From Clavibacter nebraskensis NCPPB 2581 (GTDB lineage: Bacteria; Actinomycetota; Actinomycetes; Actinomycetales; Microbacteriaceae), in the NCBI RefSeq assembly GCF_000355695.1, contig NC_020891.1:2666001-2730000 (forward strand): a stretch of 64,000 bases of DNA, written 5' to 3'. How positions within the stretch are numbered: position 1 is the stretch's first letter; every line of letters starts with the position of its first letter. A program made the position numbers and the translations under genes. Below the pieces are notes generated by a model. The model was given only the letters and a program-made list of their open reading frames with translations, did not search any database and was not told the origin of the DNA. Below are positions 58,580-64,000 of the stretch, piece after piece.

Positions 58580-59572
58580 TCAGCGGTGATCCGGCTGCTC
58601 CGCCAGCTTCCGGTCGTACTCGGCGCGGGCCTCGACGTTCTTGGCCTTGATCCGGCGGCCGCGCGCGCTGATGCCGGCACCGAGCCAGGTGACGAGCTCG
58701 CGGGCGAGGAAGCCCGCGAGGATCCCGTCGGGGAAGGTCACGGTGCGCTGGAGCAGGAGGGCCTGCTCCGACGGGGCCAGGTCCATGACGCCGCCCTGGA
58801 GGAGGCGCGTGCCGACGTACGCGGCGTAGACGAGGATCGCGACGGGCAGGCCGCCCAGGACGAACGCCCACCACCCGCCCCGGTTGACCAGGAGCGCGAG
58901 CAGCACGAAGAGCACGAGGAACGCGATGGTCGGCACGTAGAAGATGGGCGACGCGATGTAGCGGCCGAAGACCTCGCCGAACGCGTCCGTGTTCCGCACC
59001 GAGGCGAGCAGGGCCGTGCCGAGCGAGTAGAGCAGGGCGAAGAGGATGACGGCGACGACGGCGATGAGCACGCCGAAGCCGCGGTTGCCGCGCTTCTCCG
59101 GCGGGACGGGCGCCTGCACGTAGATGGGCTGGGACTGCGACTGGCGCGCGGTCTCCTCCTCGCGGGCACGGCGGTCGCGCTCGTCGCGCTCGCGGGCGTC
59201 GGCCTCGCGGGCCTCGCGCTCGCGACGCTCCCGGTCCTCGACGTCGCGCTGGCGAGCCTCGGCCTCACGGGCCTCCGCTTCACGGGCTTCCGCCTCGCGG
59301 GCCTCGCGCTCGTGGTCGTCGCGCGCCCGGGCCTCGGCGACGCGGGCCTCGGACTCGCGCCGCTCGCGCTCGCGTGCGTCGTGGTCCTCGTCGACCGCGG
59401 CGGCGAACGCCGTCTGGTCGAAGGTGGAGGTGTCGGAGTGCGCGGAGTCGGCGCCGCGATCGGCGGGGCCGTCGTCGAAGGCGGCGGCGGCGCGCTCGTC
59501 CGGGGTGCGGGGATCCAGCGGCTGGTCGGCCTCGTCGGGCTGTCGGTGCGGGGCGGGCCTGTCGTCGGTCAT
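58580..59572 (-). CDS. Membrane protein with charged coiled-coil N-terminus
   Basis: 330 residues, family not recognised. Residues 1-60 are acidic and Pro/Ala-rich; 61-142 are a very charged Ala/Arg/Glu stretch, probably coiled coil, with AREAE repeated three times at 91-105. Residues 165-190, 210-230 and 235-255 are hydrophobic, with a further weaker segment near 290, and the C-terminus is basic. TAGGTT lies six bases before the ATG. It precedes the small membrane protein on the same strand and may act with it. Low-complexity repeats make homology calls unreliable here. Confidence 0.7.
   Translation of the reverse strand: MTDDRPAPHRQPDEADQPLDPRTPDERAAAAFDDGPADRGADSAHSDTSTFDQTAFAAAVDEDHDARERERRESEARVAEARARDDHEREAREAEAREAEAREAEARQRDVEDRERREREAREADARERDERDRRAREEETARQSQSQPIYVQAPVPPEKRGNRGFGVLIAVVAVILFALLYSLGTALLASVRNTDAFGEVFGRYIASPIFYVPTIAFLVLFVLLALLVNRGGWWAFVLGGLPVAILVYAAYVGTRLLQGGVMDLAPSEQALLLQRTVTFPDGILAGFLARELVTWLGAGISARGRRIKAKNVEARAEYDRKLAEQPDHR
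59258..59302. repeat. 15-bp imperfect tandem repeat, three copies, coding AREAE
   Basis: Three in-frame 15-base units differing at single positions, each encoding AREAE in the charged segment of the membrane protein. Confidence 0.8.
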
Positions 59573-59578
59573 GGCACG

Positions 59579-59584
59579 AACCTA
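59579..59584 (-). promoter_or_regulatory. Probable -10 element of the coiled-coil membrane protein gene
   Basis: TAGGTT on the minus strand, six bases (CGTGCC) before the ATG at 59572. Confidence 0.5.
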
Positions 59585-59645
59585 CCTCGGCGGCGCCCCG
59601 CGGCCCGGGCGGCGTGCCGGGGAGCGCCGAGATGGTCGCGAGCGG

Positions 59646-60485
59646 CTAGAAGGGCTCGAGGAGCCGCTGCAGGAACCGGCGCGTGCGCTCCTCCGTCGGG
59701 TCCTGGAGCACCTGCGACGGATGCCCGCGCTCGACGACCACGCCGCCGTCCATGAAGACGACCTCGTCGGCGACCTGGCGGGCGAACGCCAGCTCGTGCG
59801 TGACGATCACCATGGTCCACGCCTCGTCGGCGAGCTCCTTGATGACGCTGAGCACCTCGCCCACGAGCTCCGGGTCGAGGGCCGACGTCGGCTCGTCGAA
59901 GAGCAGGATCTGCGGCCGGAGCGCCAGCGCGCGCACGATCCCCACGCGCTGCTGCTGGCCGCCGGACAGCTGGAACGGGTGCTGGTCGCGCTTGTCGGCG
60001 AGGCCGACGCGGGCGAGCAGCTCCTCCGCCTCCCGGGTCGCCTCGGCGACGGAGCGGCGCTGGACCTGCACCGGACCCTCGATGACGTTCTCCAGCACCG
60101 TCTTGTGCGGGAACAGGTTGTACTGCTGGAAGACCATCGCCGACCGGTCGCGCAGGGCGAGCAGCTCGCGGTGGCGCGGCTTCGCGGCGAAGTCGACCCG
60201 GAGCGGGCCGGTCGTGCGGGACCGGGAGTCGGCGTCGGCCGCGGCGACCTCGACGACGCCCTCCTCGGGCACCTCGAGCCCGTTGAGGGAGCGCAAGACC
60301 GTGGTCTTGCCGGATCCGCTCGGACCGATGAGCGCGGTCACGCCGCCGCGGCGCACCTCGAGGTCGATCGAGCGGAGGACCTCGTTGTCGCCGAACGACT
60401 TGCGGAGGCCGCGGACGGTGAGGACGGGCTCGCCGGGCGTCCGGTGCGGCGCGGGCGCGGGATCGGCGGGGTCAGTGGGCGACAT
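59646..60485 (-). CDS. Amino-acid (probably cystine) ABC transporter ATPase
   Basis: ATPase of a polar amino-acid importer, 279 residues. Walker A GPSGSGKTTVLRSLNGLE, Q-loop VFQQYNLFPHKTVLENV, signature LSGGQQQRVGIVRAL, Walker B ILLFDEPTSALDPELV and switch THELAFARQVAD are all present. About 18 residues rich in Ala/Asp/Arg are inserted between Walker A and the Q-loop, and 20 precede the domain. It overlaps the permease by 14 bases. Confidence 0.93.
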   Translation of the reverse strand: MSPTDPADPAPAPHRTPGEPVLTVRGLRKSFGDNEVLRSIDLEVRRGGVTALIGPSGSGKTTVLRSLNGLEVPEEGVVEVAAADADSRSRTTGPLRVDFAAKPRHRELLALRDRSAMVFQQYNLFPHKTVLENVIEGPVQVQRRSVAEATREAEELLARVGLADKRDQHPFQLSGGQQQRVGIVRALALRPQILLFDEPTSALDPELVGEVLSVIKELADEAWTMVIVTHELAFARQVADEVVFMDGGVVVERGHPSQVLQDPTEERTRRFLQRLLEPF

Positions 60486-61137
60486 ACCGGTCGAGCCTCC
60501 TCTCGAGGCGGGTCTGCGCGAACGAGAGCACGAGGCAGACGAGCCAGTAGATCAGGGCCGCCTCGAGGTACAGCAGCATGTACTCGAAGGTAGACGACGC
60601 GATGAGCTGCGCCTGCTTGAAGAGCTCGGTCACGAGGATCACCGAGGCGAGGGAGGTGTCCTTCACCAGGCTGATGAACGTGTTCGACAGCGGCGGCACG
60701 GACACGCGCGCGGCCTGCGGCACGATGATGCGGCGCAGCGTCAGGGGTCGCGACATGCCGATGGTGTGGCCGGCCTCCCACTGCCCGCGCGGGACCGAGA
60801 GGATCGACGCGCGGATGATCTCCGCCGCGTACCCGCCCACGTTCACCGAGAGGGCGATCACGGCGCTCGGCCACGGCGGCAGCACGATCCCGATGGACGG
60901 CAGGCCGTAGAAGATCACGAAGAGCTGCACCAGGAGCGGGGTGCCGCGCACGACGGAGATGTAGAAGCGCGCGATGCCCGACACCAGCCGGTTGCCGTAG
61001 AGCCGCATGAGCGCGAGGCCCAGGGCGATGGCGAGGCCCAGCGCGAACGTGACCAGGGCGAGCGGGATGGTGCCGCGGATCGTCTCGAGCGCGAGCGGCC
61101 CGAACGACGACCAGAACAGGTCCCACTCCCTCGACAT
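60472..61137 (-). CDS. Amino-acid (probably cystine) ABC transporter permease
   Basis: Membrane subunit of the HisMQ type, 221 residues with five or so hydrophobic segments. Motifs: FYISVVRGTPLLVQLFVIFYGLP, GGYAAEIIRASILSVPRGQWEA (the EAA loop) and RIIVPQAARVSVPPLSNTFI. A single permease gene implies a homodimer. ATG 61137 has GAGGGG upstream. Confidence 0.94.
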   Translation of the reverse strand: MSREWDLFWSSFGPLALETIRGTIPLALVTFALGLAIALGLALMRLYGNRLVSGIARFYISVVRGTPLLVQLFVIFYGLPSIGIVLPPWPSAVIALSVNVGGYAAEIIRASILSVPRGQWEAGHTIGMSRPLTLRRIIVPQAARVSVPPLSNTFISLVKDTSLASVILVTELFKQAQLIASSTFEYMLLYLEAALIYWLVCLVLSFAQTRLERRLDRYVAH

Positions 61138-61181
61138 GCGATCCCCTCGTCTCGTCCTCGTCCGTCAGCGTACGCGGCGGC

Positions 61182-62030
61182 CTACTGCGAGACGTCCGTG
61201 CCGAAGTACTTCTCGGAGATCGACGCGAGCGTGCCGTCGGCGCGGAGGTCGGCGAGGGCCTGGTCGACCGCGGTCACGAGGTCGTCGCTGCCCTTGCGGA
61301 AGACGAGCGCGCTGAGCGACGGGTCGTCGGTCTCGGCGGCCACCTCCAGGTCGGAGTCGCCCTGCTGCTTCTGGTAGTCGAGCAGCGTGAGGCGGTCGTT
61401 GATCGTCGCTTCGACGCGGCCCTGCTGGAGGAGCGTCACCGCCTGCGCGAAGCCCTCGACGGCCTCGACCCTGGCGCCGCTCTGGGTCGCGAGGTCGTTC
61501 CAGTTGCTCGTGAGCGACTGCGCGGTGGTCTTGCCCTTGAGGTCGGCGAACGAGCTGATGCCCGAGTCGGAGCCCTTGACGATGATCACGCCGGGCGAGA
61601 CCGTGTACGGCTCGGAGAAGTCGTAGACCGTCTTGCGCTCGTCCGTGATCGAGATCTGGTTGGCGATGACGTCCCAGCGTCCCGCCTCGAGGCCCGCGAA
61701 GATGCCGTCGAACTGGGTCTCCTCGAAGACCGGCTTGACGCCCAGCTTGTCCGCGACCGCCGTCGCGACCTCGACGTCGTAGCCCGTGAGCGCGCCCGAG
61801 CCGGATCCCTCGTGGAAGGAGAAGGGCGAGTACGTGCCCTCGGTGCCGATGACGAGCTCGCCCTTAGCCTGGACGTCGGAGAGGCTCGTGGCGGCGGCGG
61901 GGGTGCCGGACGCGCCCGGCGCGGATCCGCTGCCCGCGTCGCCCGAGGCGCAGCCCGCGAGGCCGAGGGCGGCCACGGCCAGGAGGCCGGTGAGGGCGAG
62001 GGAGGGACGGAGGCGGGAGCGGAGCGTCAT
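61182..62030 (-). CDS. Amino-acid (probably cystine) ABC transporter binding lipoprotein
   Basis: Extracytoplasmic receptor of solute-binding family 3, 282 residues. Signal peptide with lipobox LGLAGC (cysteine 27), then a Gly/Ser/Ala tether. LVIGTEGTYSPFSFHEG, VANQISITDERKTVYDFSEP and the block GKTTAQSLTSNWNDLATQ closely resemble Bacillus TcyA/TcyJ/TcyK L-cystine receptors from memory, so cystine is the best guess. ATG 62030 has AAGGA at good spacing; a GTG six codons earlier does not. First gene of the three-gene operon. Confidence 0.92.
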   Translation of the reverse strand: MTLRSRLRPSLALTGLLAVAALGLAGCASGDAGSGSAPGASGTPAAATSLSDVQAKGELVIGTEGTYSPFSFHEGSGSGALTGYDVEVATAVADKLGVKPVFEETQFDGIFAGLEAGRWDVIANQISITDERKTVYDFSEPYTVSPGVIIVKGSDSGISSFADLKGKTTAQSLTSNWNDLATQSGARVEAVEGFAQAVTLLQQGRVEATINDRLTLLDYQKQQGDSDLEVAAETDDPSLSALVFRKGSDDLVTAVDQALADLRADGTLASISEKYFGTDVSQ

Positions 62031-62224
62031 GGGGGTCCTTGCGGTCACGGCGGATCTCGAGAGCGGGATCGCCTCGTGCGGGTGCTGTGTGCGCGGTGCT
62101 GCGGCGCCTGGTGCTCGGAACCAGTCCGAGCGCGCCGACCGTCATGGTCTCAACGCCCTAGTCGTGTCGGTATTCCCATGTCGCCGTATGACGGAGCCGC
62201 CGCGTCGGAACGCCCGCGCCACGG

Positions 62225-62704
62225 CTAGAAGAGCGGCTCGGGACCGGTGCCGTCCCCGTCGTCGGGCACCGGCCCGATCTCGCCCTCGAGCTCCTGGAGC
62301 CGCAGGTTGACGAAGCGGTCGAGGGCCTGGCGGATCACGGGCGCGAGCGGGGCGAGCTCGCGCACCATCGCCAGGTCCACCGCCTGCTGGATCCCCTCCT
62401 CGCGCTCCCCGTAGTCGACGAACGCGGGCATGCCGAAGGGGTGGTCGCGGTAGACCGGCCCGCGGGTGTCGCGGTAGAGGCGTTCGCGGGCGTCGCGGGC
62501 GGCCTCGGCGCGGGCCACCTCGAGCGCGGCGACGAGCGGGTGGATCGCCGTGTGGGGCGCGTCCCGCGGGATGGCCTCCTGGTCCGTGAAGACCGACGCG
62601 TCGCAGGCGGGGCAGGATCCGGATCCGGTGCCCGACGCGGTCGGCGTCCAGGTCGCGTAGCGCAGCGCGTGCGCCCGCCACGCCAGGACGACGTCCTCCA
62701 GCAT
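62225..62704 (-). CDS. Unknown small protein with CxxC motif
   Basis: 159 residues, cytoplasmic, family not recognised. It starts MLEDVVLAWRAHALRYATWT, has a CPAC pair near residue 30 (a single C-x2-C) in a segment with DASVFTDQEAIPRDAPHTAI, and is then mostly helical and charged with EREEGIQQAVDLAMVREL. A GTG two codons earlier is a possible start; GGAGG precedes both. TACAGT about 50 bases upstream may be its -10. It lies between rpoC and the amino-acid transporter. Confidence 0.65.
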   Translation of the reverse strand: MLEDVVLAWRAHALRYATWTPTASGTGSGSCPACDASVFTDQEAIPRDAPHTAIHPLVAALEVARAEAARDARERLYRDTRGPVYRDHPFGMPAFVDYGEREEGIQQAVDLAMVRELAPLAPVIRQALDRFVNLRLQELEGEIGPVPDDGDGTGPEPLF

Positions 62705-62801
62705 GCGCACGACGCCTCCTCGGGTCCCGGCGTCGGCCGCTGCCGGGTCCGCCCACTGTATCGCCGGGACGGGCCCGCCCCGGGAGCCCGCGGGCGCGGG
62801 A

Positions 62802-62826
62802 CGGGGGCGCGCGACGCGCGCCCCCG
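62802..62826 (-). terminator. Second rpoC-distal hairpin
   Basis: CGGGGGCGCGCG-A-CGCGCGCCCCCG, a near-continuous palindrome directly after the main rpoC terminator. Backup termination is likely. Confidence 0.55.
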
Positions 62827-62834
62827 GGGACGAG

Positions 62835-62862
62835 GAAGGGCCCCGCCGGAGCGGGGCCCTTC
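62835..62862 (-). terminator. rpoC terminator
   Basis: Perfect 12-bp stem (GAAGGGCCCCGC) with a CGGA loop, 27 bases past the rpoC stop. Confidence 0.78.
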
Positions 62863-62889
62863 TCATCGTGCGCTCACGCGCCGGCGGTC

Positions 62890-64000
62890 CTAGTTGTAGG
62901 TGCCGGGCGTGTAGTCGTCCGAGCTGAAGCTGTCGAAGTCGACGAAGCTCAGGTCGGACTCGTTGAACACCGACTCATCCGTGAAGATGCGGTTCGGGTA
63001 GCGCTCGGCCTTGGCCTCCTCCGTCGCGGTGACGGTGACGTCGCGGTACTTCGCGAGCCCCGTCCCGGCCGGAATCAGCTTGCCGATGATGACGTTCTCC
63101 TTGAGGCCCATCAGCGGGTCGGACTTGCCCTCCATGGCGGCCTGTGTGAGCACGCGGGTCGTCTCCTGGAAGGACGCGGCCGACAGCCACGACTCGGTCG
63201 CGAGCGAGGCCTTGGTGATTCCCATGACCTCCTGGCGGGCGGAGGCGGTCTTCTTGCCCTCCGTCAGCGTGGCGCGGTTGACCTCGTTGTAGCGGGCCCG
63301 GTCGACGAGCTCACCGGGGAGGAGGTCCGTGTCGCCGTGCTCGACGACCGTGACCTTGCGCAGCATCTGCCGCACGATGACCTCGATGTGCTTGTCGTGG
63401 ATCGGGACGCCCTGCGAGCGGTAGACGCCCTGGACACCGCCCACGAGGTGCTTCTGCACCTCGCGCACGCCCTTGACCCGGAGGACCTCCTTCGGGTCGA
63501 TGGCGCCGACGTGCAGCTGCTGCCCGAGCTCGACGTGCTGGCCGTCCTCGACGAGGAGGGTCGCGCGCTTGAGCACCGGGTAGATGTGCGGCTCGTCGCC
63601 GTTGTCCGGGGTCAGGATCACCTTGCGGCTGCGATCCGTGTCCTCGATCGTGATGCGGCCGGCGGCCTCCGCGATGGGCGACGCACCCTTGGGGGTGCGG
63701 GCCTCGAAGAGCTCCTGCACGCGGGGCAGACCCTGCGTGATGTCGTCCGCCGATGCCACACCACCGGTGTGGAAGGTGCGCATCGTGAGCTGCGTGCCGG
63801 GCTCGCCGATCGACTGGGCCGCGATGATGCCGACGGCCTCGCCGATGTCGACGAGCTTGCCCGTGGCGAGCGAGCGGCCGTAGCAGGCCGCGCACACGCC
63901 GACGGCGGACTCGCACGTGAGGACCGAGCGCACCTTGATCTCGTGCACGCCGGCCGCGATCAGGTGGTCGATCATGACGTCGCCGACGTCGCTGCCCGCG
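62890..64000 (-). CDS. rpoC: RNA polymerase beta' subunit, C-terminal part
   Basis: Last 370 codons of the catalytic subunit; the rest lies beyond the window. Visible are the second zinc site ([16 protein letters not shown]), the trigger-loop region [25 protein letters not shown] (continuous in the protein), [14 protein letters not shown], and [19 protein letters not shown] near the end. The C-terminus is acidic and Ser/Asp-rich ([15 protein letters not shown]). It ends in two hairpins before the next gene. Confidence 0.98.
   Translation of the reverse strand, partial: AGSDVGDVMIDHLIAAGVHEIKVRSVLTCESAVGVCAACYGRSLATGKLVDIGEAVGIIAAQSIGEPGTQLTMRTFHTGGVASADDITQGLPRVQELFEARTPKGASPIAEAAGRITIEDTDRSRKVILTPDNGDEPHIYPVLKRATLLVEDGQHVELGQQLHVGAIDPKEVLRVKGVREVQKHLVGGVQGVYRSQGVPIHDKHIEVIVRQMLRKVTVVEHGDTDLLPGELVDRARYNEVNRATLTEGKKTASARQEVMGITKASLATESWLSAASFQETTRVLTQAAMEGKSDPLMGLKENVIIGKLIPAGTGLAKYRDVTVTATEEAKAERYPNRIFTDESVFNESDLSFVDFDSFSSDDYTPGTYN

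Overview
The window is high-GC actinobacterial chromosome, most like the Microbacteriaceae and in particular Clavibacter. This rests on very high GC, frequent GTG/TTG starts, short overlaps between genes, many promoters that appear leaderless, and the actinobacterial rpoC / str / S10 / spc / alpha order. The genus is inference; no rRNA lies in the window. I see no insertion sequence, prophage, CRISPR array or tRNA. Almost everything is housekeeping, and most unusual features are gene fusions, domain additions and changes in operon layout.

Layout. 1-5.6 kb (minus): a truncated cation/proton antiporter with its TrkA-C partner, guaB3, a degenerate AbiEi/DUF559-like protein, and guaB. 5.8-9.9 kb (plus): livHMGF branched-chain amino-acid ABC transporter, whose LivH carries an added exported domain. 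The matching binding protein is convergent at 10.2-11.5 kb. 11.7-14.9 kb: rarD, groES under two CIRCE operators, a divergent THUMP-like methyltransferase, and a small membrane protein. 15-22.3 kb (minus): a tightly overlapping glmS-acpS-alr-alr::tsaE-tsaB-rimI::tsaD operon that joins cell-wall precursor genes to the tRNA t6A genes. 22.4-24.8 kb: coaA and glmM. 24.8-31.3 kb (minus): rplM-rpsI, truA with a double-GNAT gene, and the alpha operon infA-rpmJ-rpsM-rpsK-rpoA-rplQ.

31.5-39.5 kb holds a mannitol PTS block (IIB, HPr, EI, MtlA, MtlF and MtlD, with divergent activator MtlR). It separates infA from map, genes that are normally adjacent. 39.5-52 kb (minus) is the S10-spc cluster rpsJ to map, without rpsN. 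52.4-58.1 kb: a type IB topoisomerase, then tuf-fusA-rpsG-rpsL. 58.1-62.7 kb: two membrane proteins, a cystine-type amino-acid ABC transporter and a small unknown protein. The window ends inside rpoC.

Regulatory signals read directly: a good promoter for the str operon and one for infA, two CIRCE operators flanking the groES promoter, a repeated arrangement of TANNNT six bases before the start codon, and many perfect GC-rich hairpins after operons. Long open frames antisense to real genes are GC artefacts and were left out.
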